64,000 nucleotides of DNA from DAIOEK01 sp964648485 (GCA_964648485.1 CAZYOF010000006.1:122325-186324), one strand, 5' to 3'; positions 8,819 through 17,952 are shown, counted from the first letter of the stretch. Notes: generated by a model not told the origin, from the letters alone. Numbers and translations are program-made.

Positions 8819-10072
8819 ATGGTATTAGATATCGAACGCGCAAATAAAGAAGCTGTTGAGCGGTTTATGGATTCTCGACCGGTGGTAACCGGTGTGGGTT
8901 TGGCAAAAGATTTGATCCCAGGTATGAAGTCAAACCTTTTCTTACATGCTGGTCCTCCTATTACATACGATCGAATGGCTGGTCCTGTTTTGGGCGCTAT
9001 TTGGGGTTGTTTAATGTATGAAGGTATGGCAAATAATATTGATGAAGCAAAACAAATAGCTGCATCAGGAAAAATTGAATATGCCCCCTGTGTCGAACAC
9101 CAGGCAGTTGGCCCAATGGCTGGATTAATTTCACCATCTTTTATGGTCTATGAAGTAGAAAATCAGGCATTTGATCACAATAAAGCGTACTCTGGCTTGA
9201 ATGAGGGTCGTGGAAAAGTCCTTCGTATGGGTGCTTATAGCGAAGACGTACTCACAAAGATCCATTGGATGAATGAGAAGATGGGACCCGTCCTCGATAA
9301 AGCGATCAAAGAATTAGGTGGAATTGATATCCGCGCAATGCTCGGCAAAGCTTTACATATGGGCGACGATGGACACAACCGTCTGGATGCATGTTCAGTT
9401 TTATACACAAAAGAATTAGCTCCAGCAGTTGCAAAAGTATGTGAAGATCGTGAATTAGCCTACCAGATCATCAAATTCCTTGGCGATAATGCGTTGAGCA
9501 TTCTGAATCCTGTTATGGCTGCTGCGAAAGTAATGACTGATGCTGGCTCAAATATCGAGGGCAGCACCGTTGTTACTACTATGTGCCGTAATGGTACCGA
9601 TTTTGGTATACGGGTCAGTGGTACTGGCGGACAATGGTTCACAGCTCCCTCCCCTATTGTCAAAGCATTGTATTTCCCTGGCTTTACCGAAAAAGATGCC
9701 AACCCTGACATAGGAGACAGTGTTATGACAGAAACTGCCGGTTTTGGTGGTTTTGCCATGGCTGCTGCGCCTGCTTTGGTAACATTTATTGGTGGTAGTG
9801 CTAAAGATGCCATTACGACCACACATGATATGTACGAAATTACATATGCCGAGCATAAATTCTTAACAATCCCTTACCTTGATTTCCGCGGAACACCAAC
9901 CGGTGTGGATATTCGAAAAGTGGTAGAAAAAGGCATAGCCCCACGGGTCAATACCGGTGTAGCTCACAAAGATCCAGGTGTGGGTCAGGTTGGTGCCGGT
10001 GTCGTCTCTGCTCCAATGAAATGCTTTGAAGATGCTCTGGTTGCTTACGCTGAAAAATACGGATTCAATTAG
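8819..10072 (+). CDS. DUF1116 (YlbE-like) protein
   Basis: 417 residues with landmarks I associate with DUF1116: LFLHAGPPITYDRMAGPVLGA (about 41-61), CVEHQAVGPMAGLISPSFMV and MGDDGHNRLDAC in the middle, and TMCRNGTDFGIRVSGTG with ITTTHDMYEI in the C-terminal half. It starts 12 bases after fdrA with AGGAGG in front. In E. coli the neighbouring pair FdrA-YlbE is required for the oxamate carbamoyltransferase reaction, so this is probably the partner subunit. The reaction and substrate in this organism are inferred. It lacks the N-terminal INVGL segment, which here sits on FdrA. Confidence 0.85.
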   Translation: MVLDIERANKEAVERFMDSRPVVTGVGLAKDLIPGMKSNLFLHAGPPITYDRMAGPVLGAIWGCLMYEGMANNIDEAKQIAASGKIEYAPCVEHQAVGPMAGLISPSFMVYEVENQAFDHNKAYSGLNEGRGKVLRMGAYSEDVLTKIHWMNEKMGPVLDKAIKELGGIDIRAMLGKALHMGDDGHNRLDACSVLYTKELAPAVAKVCEDRELAYQIIKFLGDNALSILNPVMAAAKVMTDAGSNIEGSTVVTTMCRNGTDFGIRVSGTGGQWFTAPSPIVKALYFPGFTEKDANPDIGDSVMTETAGFGGFAMAAAPALVTFIGGSAKDAITTTHDMYEITYAEHKFLTIPYLDFRGTPTGVDIRKVVEKGIAPRVNTGVAHKDPGVGQVGAGVVSAPMKCFEDALVAYAEKYGFN

Positions 10073-10109
10073 GCTATTCATCCTTTAATAAATCTGATAG
10101 GAGGATATT

Positions 10110-11780
10110 ATGGATCGTGAAAGCTTTATCAAGATGTTGGCATCGGCAAAATTGTACGATCTGACACAGGGTTGCAGCATCTTTACACCCCCGTGGCCGA
10201 TGGAAAAATCTCTGGAAATTCATTTCTTCAAACGTGTAACTGGTGCTTATGGCGGCGGAGCCGGCGCCAATGGACAAATTTTAAACTGGAGTAATTCTGT
10301 TGGTACCCACCTGGTTGGTGAACGTTCCTTCCATTCAGGCATGCGCTCCATCGCAGAGATTCCTTTAACAGATCTGACCGGTGAAGGTGTGGTGGCTGAT
10401 ATCTCCGATATGGTCGAAGATTACGGCCTGTACACACCTGAAATGATCCAGAAAAAGGTCACCGTGAAAAAAGGTGATATCCTCATCATTAATACCGGAT
10501 ATCATCGCTACTCCTGGGATCAACCCGATACCATCAACCCCAATGCTCAGGGTGGGGTAGAAAACAAGGAATTTGGTTTCCTCGTACGCCATCCCGGTCC
10601 ATCTCCTGAATTCTTCCAGTGGGTTTTGGATATGGAATTGAAATGGGTCGGTGTTGATTGTGGCAGCTTCGAACACCCCATGAATACCCCCATCTCCCGC
10701 TGGCATGAAAGTGAATTTGCCAAGGCAGAGAAGAAACTCAAAGAAAAATATGGCAAGACCTGGGATGAGATGTTCCCCAAGGATGAGTATTATGAGATGA
10801 CTCATATTACTCTTCCCAAAGCTCATAAATTGTTTGTGGAATCCATTGTGGGTGATGTCGATAAACTTAAGAATAAGCGTGCCTGGATTTCCTGCCAGCC
10901 TATTCCATTCATGGAAACAGAAGCAGCCTGGGCTCGTGTCTTTGCATGGACTGCTCCTGATGGAATGACTGATGATGCCTTCTTTACTGAAATGAAGAAG
11001 AGCAAGATGATCGATATGACGGTTCCTTTCAGTGTTCAGTCTCCCCAGTGGGCGAACTATGAACCATTGACCGTTAAATACACCAAACGTGGCGCTGGCG
11101 CATTCTTTGGAATGGGACGCAATGGTTCCATCTGCAATGCTTCCATTCACCTCGCAACCCACATGGATGGCGAGAAGCACTTCTACCCCGCAGGTCGCGC
11201 TATCGGTCAGGTTCCCCTGGAAGAATGGGTCGGACCTGGTGTTATTGCGGATATATCAGATAAAGTAAGCAACTCTTCAGTTTACACACCCGCGATGATC
11301 GAAAGTGTCGTGGAAGTACGTGAAGGCGATATTCTGGTCATAAAGACTGGCTGGTACAAATTTGGCTGGAAGAGCCCGGATTCCGATGAATTCCGTTATA
11401 TGATCAAACACCCGGGTCCATCACCTGATTTTGCTGAGTGGGCAGCCAAGAAGAAGATCAAATGGATTGGTGTGGACTGCGTTGCTGCAGATCATCCAAT
11501 GAATACCATCCAGAGAATCTGGCACCCCAAGACCTTCCAGGAAGCCAATGAAAAACTCAAGAGAGACTTTGGCAAAGACTGGGACGAAATGTACCCGCTG
11601 GATAAGTACTATCAGGATATGCACTACAATCTCTTCCCGAAACGCATTGTCCATGCTGAAAACCTGGGTGGAGAAATCGCTGATGCACCCAGTGGGCGCT
11701 ACTACATTGGTTGCTACGTTCAGAAAGCCGTAGAAGTTGAATCTATGTGGGGTCGCTTCGTTGCCTTCAAAGAAGGTTAG
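10110..11780 (+). CDS. Tandem-domain cyclase-family metal hydrolase (kynurenine-formamidase-like)
   Basis: 556 residues made of two homologous halves (about 10-280 and 295-556). Each contains GAG, TH, GVVADISD or GVIADISD, a YTPxMI segment, KGDIL/EGDIL, a RHPGPSP or KHPGPSP stretch and WxGVDC. The cyclase family (PF04199) hydrolyses cyclic or linear amides with a metal held by an HxxxHxD...H motif. The second half keeps these ligands (His347, His351, Asp353, His357). The first half has Ser63, His67, Val69 and Ser73 at the same places, so it is probably a non-catalytic copy. The operon context suggests ring opening of a heterocycle. RBS AGGAGG; gap of 37 bases from DUF1116. Confidence 0.85.
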   Translation: MDRESFIKMLASAKLYDLTQGCSIFTPPWPMEKSLEIHFFKRVTGAYGGGAGANGQILNWSNSVGTHLVGERSFHSGMRSIAEIPLTDLTGEGVVADISDMVEDYGLYTPEMIQKKVTVKKGDILIINTGYHRYSWDQPDTINPNAQGGVENKEFGFLVRHPGPSPEFFQWVLDMELKWVGVDCGSFEHPMNTPISRWHESEFAKAEKKLKEKYGKTWDEMFPKDEYYEMTHITLPKAHKLFVESIVGDVDKLKNKRAWISCQPIPFMETEAAWARVFAWTAPDGMTDDAFFTEMKKSKMIDMTVPFSVQSPQWANYEPLTVKYTKRGAGAFFGMGRNGSICNASIHLATHMDGEKHFYPAGRAIGQVPLEEWVGPGVIADISDKVSNSSVYTPAMIESVVEVREGDILVIKTGWYKFGWKSPDSDEFRYMIKHPGPSPDFAEWAAKKKIKWIGVDCVAADHPMNTIQRIWHPKTFQEANEKLKRDFGKDWDEMYPLDKYYQDMHYNLFPKRIVHAENLGGEIADAPSGRYYIGCYVQKAVEVESMWGRFVAFKEG

Positions 11781-11795
11781 AGTTAGAAATAATCA

Positions 11796-11828
11796 CTCAC
11801 AGGGTGGGTATCACACCCATCCTGTGAG
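11796..11828 (+). other. Strong intercistronic hairpin
   Basis: A 14-bp stem (CTCACAGGGTGGGT with ACCCATCCTGTGAG, one G-T pair) and a five-base loop lie between the cyclase and the Mo-hydroxylase genes. No T run follows, so it is more likely an RNA-processing or stabilising element than a terminator. Confidence 0.65.
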
Positions 11829-11871
11829 CCTGGTTTGAATACGTGGTGAATAAGATTTTAGGAGGAATTTA

Positions 11872-12753
11872 ATGAAACCAGCCTCTTTTGAATATTTCGC
11901 ACCAACAACACTCGAAGAGGCGCTGGAACGAATCGGGGAAGTCGGTAATGATGGAGGTAAGATCCTGGCCGGTGGTCAGAGTCTGATTCCAGCCATGAAT
12001 TTCCGGTTAGCCCAACCTACAGCGCTCGTTGATCTAAATCGTGTTGAGGAATTATCTTACATTAAAACTGATGCAAAGGGGGATTTGCTGATCGGTGCGA
12101 TGACTCGCGATACTACCGTGGAGTTTAACGAGGATGTAAAGAAAATCGCCCCTATGGTGGATGAATGTCTTCCTTTCCTGGCACACGCACAGATCCGGAA
12201 TAGAGGAACATTTGGTGGTGCAGTATGTCACGGTGATCCTGCTGGACAGGTTCCAGTAGTTGCTGTTGCTCAGAATTTTGACCTGTTAATTACATCCAAA
12301 GCTAATGGCGAACGTTGGGTTAAAACAGAAGATTTTTACCTCGCAATGTATACCAATGTAGTAGAGCCTGATGAAATTCTGACACTGGTAAAAATCTCAC
12401 GTTTACCTGCAAGAACCGGCAGTAGTTACAAACAGACTGCACGACAGGCAGGTGCTTCAGCACTGGTAGGTGTTGCGACGGTTATTGAGTTAGATGACAA
12501 AGAGCAGTGTAAAAATGTCCGCCTGGCTTACATGGGTGTAAGCGAGATGCCGGTTCTTTCACAAAAAGCATCAGAGGTAATGATAGGTCAGAAGGTAACT
12601 GATGCCCTGATCTCTGAAGCTGTGGAAGTATGTGTATCTGAAGAGCTTGATCCAGGTCAGGATATGCATGCAACACCTGCTTTCCGGCGCCATCTCGCCC
12701 GCGAATTGGGTAAAGCAGCGTTAATTGAAGCCTTTGCGCGAGCGAAGAAATAG
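11872..12753 (+). CDS. Molybdenum hydroxylase FAD-binding (medium) subunit
   Basis: 293 residues, the normal size for CoxM/XdhB-type subunits. GGKILAGGQSLIPAMNFRLAQP (about 29-50) contains the FAD pyrophosphate loop, and RNRGTFGGAVCHGDPAGQ (107-124) the second FAD motif. The C-terminal CO_deh_flav_C region begins around 180. It passes electrons between the Fe-S subunit and the final acceptor. AGGAGG lies upstream of the ATG. The 2Fe-2S and Mo subunits follow immediately, in the FAD-FeS-Mo order. Confidence 0.93.
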   Translation: MKPASFEYFAPTTLEEALERIGEVGNDGGKILAGGQSLIPAMNFRLAQPTALVDLNRVEELSYIKTDAKGDLLIGAMTRDTTVEFNEDVKKIAPMVDECLPFLAHAQIRNRGTFGGAVCHGDPAGQVPVVAVAQNFDLLITSKANGERWVKTEDFYLAMYTNVVEPDEILTLVKISRLPARTGSSYKQTARQAGASALVGVATVIELDDKEQCKNVRLAYMGVSEMPVLSQKASEVMIGQKVTDALISEAVEVCVSEELDPGQDMHATPAFRRHLARELGKAALIEAFARAKK

Positions 12754-12762
12754 GAGGTAAGC

Positions 12763-13248
12763 ATGAGCGACCTGGTTAGAGTAGCAATAAATATCAATGG
12801 AAAAGTATATAAAAAAGAAATCGAGCCTCGCTTGCTTCTGAGCGACTTTATTCGATATCATGCCGGCCTTACAGGAACCCATGTCGGTTGCGAGCATGGC
12901 GTGTGTGGTACATGCACAATATTGATGGATGGGCAACCTGTGAGATCATGTCTAACATTAGCTGTTCAAGCTGAGGGACACGAAATTCTAACTGTAGAGA
13001 GTCTTGGAACCCCGGAGAAAATGCATCCTCTTCAAGAGGCATTCCAGGAAAAGCATGCAATTCAATGTGGCTTTTGTACTCCTGGAATTTTGATGACACT
13101 GTCTGCATACCTTCGTGACCATAAGAATCCTACTGAAGAAGGACTTCGGGAAGCAATTGATGGCAACCTCTGCCGCTGTACCGGCTATGAGAATATCTTA
13201 GAAGCCGCAAAACTGGCTGCCCAAAAAATGGCAGCAGAGCGCGGATAG
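12763..13248 (+). CDS. Molybdenum hydroxylase 2Fe-2S (small) subunit
   Basis: 161 residues with both clusters intact. The plant-ferredoxin-type cluster uses Cys43, Cys48, Cys51 and Cys63 (CEHGVCGTC...C). The helical domain cluster uses Cys102, Cys105, Cys137 and Cys139 (CGFC...CRC). It carries electrons from the molybdenum centre to FAD. It starts nine bases after the FAD subunit, with GAGG overlapping the end of that gene. Confidence 0.95.
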   Translation: MSDLVRVAININGKVYKKEIEPRLLLSDFIRYHAGLTGTHVGCEHGVCGTCTILMDGQPVRSCLTLAVQAEGHEILTVESLGTPEKMHPLQEAFQEKHAIQCGFCTPGILMTLSAYLRDHKNPTEEGLREAIDGNLCRCTGYENILEAAKLAAQKMAAERG

Positions 13249-13265
13249 AGAGAGCGAGGTGTAAC

Positions 13266-15614
13266 GTGGCACAAAAATTTCTTGGACAATCAATTAAAAG
13301 AATTGAAGATCCTCGCCTTCTCACCGGGCGCGGACAATACATAGCTGATGTCAATTTACCTAACAGCCTTCATGCAGCATTTCTACGCAGTGACTATACT
13401 CATGCAAAATTGAATAGCATTGATACCAGCGCTGCCAAGGAAATGGAAGGCGTAATTGCAGTATATACCTGGGAAGATTTGGGCGAGTGGTGGCATCCGG
13501 GTCCGGTGCTTGTACCGGCACCACATTCCGTTCCTGGAACAATTGCAAATTCACGCACCCAAATTCCTATTGTTAAAGACAAAATCCACCATCAGGGCGA
13601 AGTTGTCGCGATGGTCATAGCTGAAAATCGCTACATCGCTGAAGATGCACTTGCAGCAATCTACGTGGATTCTGATCCGTTACCTGCAGTAGAAAACATT
13701 GAAGAAGCACTCAAACCCGGTGCTCCATTGGTACACGAAGAACTCGGGACCAATCTGGCTACACATGTAAAACAGGAACGGGGCAGTTTTGAAGAGGCGA
13801 AAGCCAAAGCCGATTATTGCATCTCCCAGAGATTAATTATGGATCGGTGCATCGGTGGAGCGCTTGAAAACCGTGGTGTTATTGCCAGCTGGGATGAATA
13901 TGCGGGTCAATTAACCATTTATTGCAACTCACAATCTCCATCTGGTTTACGCAATAGTATGGCCGCCTGGTTCAAGATTCCTGAGCAAAAAGTCAGGGTA
14001 ATCGTACCATTCGTGGGTGGCGCTTTTGGTCCAAAAGTCATGACCAATGAACCTGAAGAAGTATTATGCTGTTTTGCATCGATTCAATTGAAACAGCCAG
14101 TTAAGTGGGTGGAAGATCGGGCAGAAAACTTCATTGGAACCACCTCTGAAAGAACGCAAATTCACGATTGTGAAATTGCGTTTAACAAAGATGGTAAAGT
14201 TTTGGGTTTCAAAGACGTATTCCTTTATGAAACGGGTGCATTTAATCCGTACACGGCCACCATCCCTCTGAACACCCAGACACACACCACTGGAACATAT
14301 GACATCCCGAATTTCTACACTGAGTTCAAATCTGTATTTACAAATAAAATGATCGTTTCGCCAGTACGTGCAGCCGGTCGTTCCTATGGTGTATTTGTCA
14401 TGGAACGTATGCTGGATTTGGCAGCACGTAAGCTGAATATGGATTTGACCAAGATCCGCGAAATAAATATGATCCCGACTGATGCCAAGTTCCCCCTCGA
14501 ATCAGGCATCATTGCACAGGACTTTGCTCAATTTGTTCTCGACAGCGGTAATTACCCAGAAGTCTTGAAAAAAGCCAAACAGATGATCGATTATGATCGC
14601 TGGATCAAAGAAGAACAACCTAAACTACGCGCACAAGGCAAGAAAGTGGGCATAGGTCTGGTTATGTTCACCGAAAATACGGGTGTTGGCCCGTATGAAG
14701 GAGCCCGTGTAACCGTAGGTTCCAGCGGCAAAGTGTATGCCTCCTGTATCTATAGCACCCAGGGACAGGGTCACTACACGGTTTTTGCCCAGATCGTTGC
14801 AGATCAGGTTGGTTGTAATGTGGAAGATGTTGTCATTGAAACCGGTGATACTGACCGCTTCTACTGGGGTGCAGGCACTTTTGCCAGCCGTGGCGCTACT
14901 GTGGCAGGAAATGCATACCACCTGGCAGCAAAAGCAGTTCGGGCAAAAATACTTTCCACCGCCAGCAAATTATTCAATGCCCCAGAAGAAGAGCTTGAAA
15001 TCAGCAACGGTGAAGTCCGTGTGGCTGATATTCCCGGTAAATCAATTAAACTGGGAGACCTAGCTGTCAAAGCGAACCCAATGCGTGGCACTATCAAACC
15101 GGGAACCGAACCTGGTTTAGAGGCAACCGCGTACTATGCTCCACCTTACGGTGCGACTTCGAGCGGCGCGTGTGCAGCTATCATTGAGGTGGACCCGGTA
15201 ACGTTCAACCTGAAAATTCATAAATTTGTTTTTGTGGACGATTGCGGAACAGAAATCAACCCGATGATTGTTGAAGGGCAGTTACACGGTGGTATTCAAA
15301 TGGGTATCGGCAATTCATATTTTGAGAAATTAGTATATGACGAAAGTGCCCAATTGATGAATGGATCTTTCATTGATTACCTGTTACCCAGAATTACGGA
15401 TATGCCGCCGAAAATTGAAATCGGCCATCTACATACGCCTTCTCCACTGAATCCGCTAGGTATAAAAGGTGTTGGCGAATCAGGAACCATACCCATTCCA
15501 CCACTCTATGCCCAGGCAATTGAAGATGCGCTGGAAATGCCCGGCTTGTTCATAGATGAGATGCCCATACATCCTAGCTGGTTGTATGAAAAAATCGAAT
15601 CCATAAAGAAGTAA
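13266..15614 (+). CDS. Molybdenum hydroxylase catalytic (large) subunit, xanthine-dehydrogenase/CoxL-like
   Basis: 782 residues binding the molybdopterin cytosine dinucleotide cofactor. Seen are GRGQYIADV at the N-terminus, VGGAFGPKV (the GGxFGxK cofactor loop), SPVRAAGRSYG at the substrate loop, GQGHYTVFAQI, and the catalytic glutamate Glu738 in GVGESG. The AYxCSFR signature of true CO dehydrogenase is absent, so CO is an unlikely substrate. With an NCS2 permease and FdrA-type genes around it, a purine or related N-heterocycle is the likely target; this is inference. GTG start at 13266, preceded by GAGGTG; no ATG fits better. Confidence 0.9.
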   Translation: MAQKFLGQSIKRIEDPRLLTGRGQYIADVNLPNSLHAAFLRSDYTHAKLNSIDTSAAKEMEGVIAVYTWEDLGEWWHPGPVLVPAPHSVPGTIANSRTQIPIVKDKIHHQGEVVAMVIAENRYIAEDALAAIYVDSDPLPAVENIEEALKPGAPLVHEELGTNLATHVKQERGSFEEAKAKADYCISQRLIMDRCIGGALENRGVIASWDEYAGQLTIYCNSQSPSGLRNSMAAWFKIPEQKVRVIVPFVGGAFGPKVMTNEPEEVLCCFASIQLKQPVKWVEDRAENFIGTTSERTQIHDCEIAFNKDGKVLGFKDVFLYETGAFNPYTATIPLNTQTHTTGTYDIPNFYTEFKSVFTNKMIVSPVRAAGRSYGVFVMERMLDLAARKLNMDLTKIREINMIPTDAKFPLESGIIAQDFAQFVLDSGNYPEVLKKAKQMIDYDRWIKEEQPKLRAQGKKVGIGLVMFTENTGVGPYEGARVTVGSSGKVYASCIYSTQGQGHYTVFAQIVADQVGCNVEDVVIETGDTDRFYWGAGTFASRGATVAGNAYHLAAKAVRAKILSTASKLFNAPEEELEISNGEVRVADIPGKSIKLGDLAVKANPMRGTIKPGTEPGLEATAYYAPPYGATSSGACAAIIEVDPVTFNLKIHKFVFVDDCGTEINPMIVEGQLHGGIQMGIGNSYFEKLVYDESAQLMNGSFIDYLLPRITDMPPKIEIGHLHTPSPLNPLGIKGVGESGTIPIPPLYAQAIEDALEMPGLFIDEMPIHPSWLYEKIESIKK

Positions 15615-15638
15615 GAAGATACTAAAGGAGTACAGAAA

Positions 15639-16091
15639 ATGGGTATAAAGATTGAAGGGGATTATGTATTCAATGGTCCGCAGAAAATTGCGTATGAAGT
15701 TGTCCATGATCCGAATATGCTGCTCCTGGCAATCCCGGGGGAAAGCTCCATGAAGGAGATCAGTCCTAACGAGTACGAAGGGACTATCAAATTGAAAATT
15801 GGCCCGGTAAACGGACAATTTGCAGGCCTCTATACCATCAAGGATGATGTTCCCACCGAGTCTTTTACCATGGTCGTTAAAGGTAAAGGCGCAGCTGGTT
15901 TTGCTGAGGGTGTGGGAAAGGTCCAGTTTATTCAGCAGGATGATGGAAAGACACTATTCAAATACACCGGAGAGCTTAACATTGGTGGTAAACTTGCCAG
16001 CGTCGGCCAGCGGCTTATTGATAGTGTTGCCAAAAGTATGCTGAAGAGCGGTTTGGAGAAACTGGACAAGGAGGTTGAGAAACGGAAATAA
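15639..16091 (+). CDS. CoxG-like SRPBCC-domain protein
   Basis: 150 residues, beginning with GDYVFNGPQKIAYEVVHDPNML, in which the NGPxxxxxxxxxDP pattern and the following IPGxxSMKEI stretch are typical of the CoxG family. This helix-grip fold protein is usually encoded with CoxL-type Mo hydroxylases; in CO dehydrogenase CoxG helps anchor the enzyme to the membrane. The C-terminal amphipathic helix (QRLIDSVAKSMLKSGLEKL) fits such a role. AGGAG lies upstream. It is 24 bases after the catalytic subunit. Confidence 0.85.
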   Translation: MGIKIEGDYVFNGPQKIAYEVVHDPNMLLLAIPGESSMKEISPNEYEGTIKLKIGPVNGQFAGLYTIKDDVPTESFTMVVKGKGAAGFAEGVGKVQFIQQDDGKTLFKYTGELNIGGKLASVGQRLIDSVAKSMLKSGLEKLDKEVEKRK

Positions 16092-16170
16092 GATACCAGT
16101 GTTATTGCTTTTAAATGTTTGACATTTAATAATATATGCTTAAAATTAGATTAATTATCTGGAGGATAAT

Positions 16171-16359
16171 GTGGCAGAAGTAATTGAAAAGAAAGAGTTG
16201 AGCGAAGAAGAGATTATCGGCGAACAACTCTCCAAAGAGTATATTGAAAAAGTGGATTTCAAAAAATCTGCAGAAGTAAAAATGTTCTTCTATGTGTTAG
16301 CTGTCGCAGCAGTATTACTTATTGTTGCGGTTATTGCATCACAATTCACAGCTAAGTAA
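16171..16359 (+). CDS. Small single-pass membrane protein
   Basis: 62 residues, starting with GTG at 16171 behind a strong GGAGG. The first 37 residues are highly charged (many Glu and Lys) and a single membrane helix fills about 38-60 (MFFYVLAVAAVLLIVAVIASQF). Orientation is probably N-terminus in. I know no family. Its place between the CoxG-like gene and the permease, with a terminator right after it, suggests a membrane anchor or accessory to the Mo hydroxylase. Confidence 0.65.
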   Translation: MAEVIEKKELSEEEIIGEQLSKEYIEKVDFKKSAEVKMFFYVLAVAAVLLIVAVIASQFTAK

Positions 16360-16367
16360 TGCAAATC

Positions 16368-16406
16368 AGAGGAGATTCATAATTTTATGGATCTCCTCTA
16401 GTTTTT
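16368..16406 (+). terminator. Terminator after the small membrane protein
   Basis: Nine-base-pair stem AGAGGAGAT/ATCTCCTCT, 14-base loop, followed by AGTTTTT. It separates the hydroxylase genes from the permease, so the permease is either expressed by read-through or from its own promoter. Confidence 0.65.
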
Positions 16407-16445
16407 GGAAGGAGGTGGTTGTCTCAACGAATTATCTCGGTAAGT

Positions 16446-16476
16446 GTTTTCTAGCCGACCTTCTACGCTGGAAAAC
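16446..16476 (+). other. Hairpin in the permease leader
   Basis: A ten-base-pair stem (GTTTTCTAGC/GCTGGAAAAC, one G-T pair) with an 11-base loop, 60 bases before the permease start. It is followed by an A-rich then T-rich tract (16493-16515) that could itself pair. The function is unknown; a regulatory leader for the permease is possible. Confidence 0.45.
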
Positions 16477-16536
16477 GAAAAATGAACTTTTCAATCAAAA
16501 AAAATTATTTTTTTAGAAAGAGGAAGGAAGATTCTA

Positions 16537-17952
16537 ATGGCCACTACCGCACCAAAAGTTATGGGTTATCTTCCAAATGATACCCCTCCATTTGGTCAGA
16601 TGCTTTTGCTGGGTTTCCAGCATGTGCTGACCATGTTCCCCGCCACTGTTTTGTGCGCACTGCTGATGCACTTTGACGTATCGACCGTGTTGACCATCAC
16701 TGGTCTCGGCACAATTGTCGCGCTGGTGGGTGCGAAATTCGCTATGGGGAAATACATTCCTCTGTACTACGGCTCCAGCTTCAGCTACATCACCGCGGTC
16801 GTTTCCGCGATCAATGTAATTGAACCCGGACTGACCTTCGGTCAGGCAGCCGCCCCTGCAACAATTGCAGTTGTCCAGGCTGGCTTCATTGCTACCGGCA
16901 TTATCAACGTTATCGTTGGTTTAATCATCCGTGTATCCGGCGGTAAAGAAGCAGTGGATAAAGTCCTACCCCCCATCGTCACCGGTTCTGTTGCTTGTAC
17001 CATTGGTATTGGTCTGGGCTACACTGCGCTGACTATGGCTTCCGGTACCTGCTGTGGTGTCGATCCCATTGCCGCTCCTGGCATGACCCTCACCTGGTGG
17101 GCTGCTGCATTGATCACTCTCTTGGCTGCTGTACTGTTCTCGGTATACCTGCAGGGTAAGGGCTTCATCGGAATGCTCCCCATCCTCCTGGCTGGTATTC
17201 TTGGTTATATCGTTGCAGCACTTCTGGGGCTGGTCACCACCCAATTCACAACCGCCTTCATTACTGCTCCTCGCATTACCCTACCAGTGTTCAATCATCC
17301 TTTGACGCTGACGGTTCTCGTTGGTGTGGGTATTATGGCGATTGCAACCATCCCAGAATCCACCGCTCACCTGTATCAGATTTCCCTGTATGTTGACCAC
17401 CTGGCAGAAGAACAAGGCCGCGAGAAGTTCTATCTCTCCCGCTACATCGGCTTGAACCTGATGCTCGATGGTTTCAATGATCTGGTCAATGGTATCTTCG
17501 GTTCAACCGCTGGTACCAACTATGGTGAGAATAACTCCCTCATGGTGATCACACGCAACTACTCTGGTCCTGCATTGATCGCAGCCGGCGCCATCTCCAT
17601 GGTGTTGGGTTTTATCGGCCCCCTCAAGGACGCCGTGAACTCCTTCCCGACCGCAGTTGCTGGTGGTCTCGCCATCTACCTGTATGGTGTCATTGGTATG
17701 CAGGGTATTGCGCTCATGATTGCTGAAAAAGTTAACCTGTACGACCCGCGCCAGCTGGCTATCGGCGCCATCATCCTGGTGGTAGGTATTGGCGGTAACA
17801 TTGGCTATGCCAATGGCTTCCTGCCCATCCCGCTGCTGCAGGGGGTCTTCCCCTACGGTTGGCCTGCTATCGCAACCGGCGCAGTTGTTGGTATCGTACT
17901 TAACCTGATCTTCCGGGCATTCAAATCTCCGGTCGAACGGGCGAATGTATAA
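16537..17952 (+). CDS. NCS2-family nucleobase (uracil/xanthine) permease
   Basis: 471 residues, with about 12-14 membrane segments. It opens with GYLPNDTPPFGQMLLLGFQHVLTMFPATV, the classic N-terminus of the uracil/xanthine permease family, and later contains IPLYYGSSFSYI, IATIPESTAHLY and GSTAGTNYGENN, the last being the substrate-site region. NCS2 proteins import uracil, xanthine, urate or related bases with protons. Its third codon positions look more G/C-rich than those of its neighbours, suggesting high expression. RBS GAGGAAGGA. It likely feeds the upstream hydroxylase pathway. Confidence 0.92.
   Translation: MATTAPKVMGYLPNDTPPFGQMLLLGFQHVLTMFPATVLCALLMHFDVSTVLTITGLGTIVALVGAKFAMGKYIPLYYGSSFSYITAVVSAINVIEPGLTFGQAAAPATIAVVQAGFIATGIINVIVGLIIRVSGGKEAVDKVLPPIVTGSVACTIGIGLGYTALTMASGTCCGVDPIAAPGMTLTWWAAALITLLAAVLFSVYLQGKGFIGMLPILLAGILGYIVAALLGLVTTQFTTAFITAPRITLPVFNHPLTLTVLVGVGIMAIATIPESTAHLYQISLYVDHLAEEQGREKFYLSRYIGLNLMLDGFNDLVNGIFGSTAGTNYGENNSLMVITRNYSGPALIAAGAISMVLGFIGPLKDAVNSFPTAVAGGLAIYLYGVIGMQGIALMIAEKVNLYDPRQLAIGAIILVVGIGGNIGYANGFLPIPLLQGVFPYGWPAIATGAVVGIVLNLIFRAFKSPVERANV

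Noticed and set aside
13266..15614. Aerobic CO dehydrogenase large subunit
   Set aside because: The family match is to the same superfamily, but the AYxCSFR active-site signature of CO dehydrogenase is missing and the context has a nucleobase permease.
16322..16516. 64-codon frame between the small membrane gene and the permease
   Set aside because: It runs through a terminator and a leader hairpin and has no start signal.
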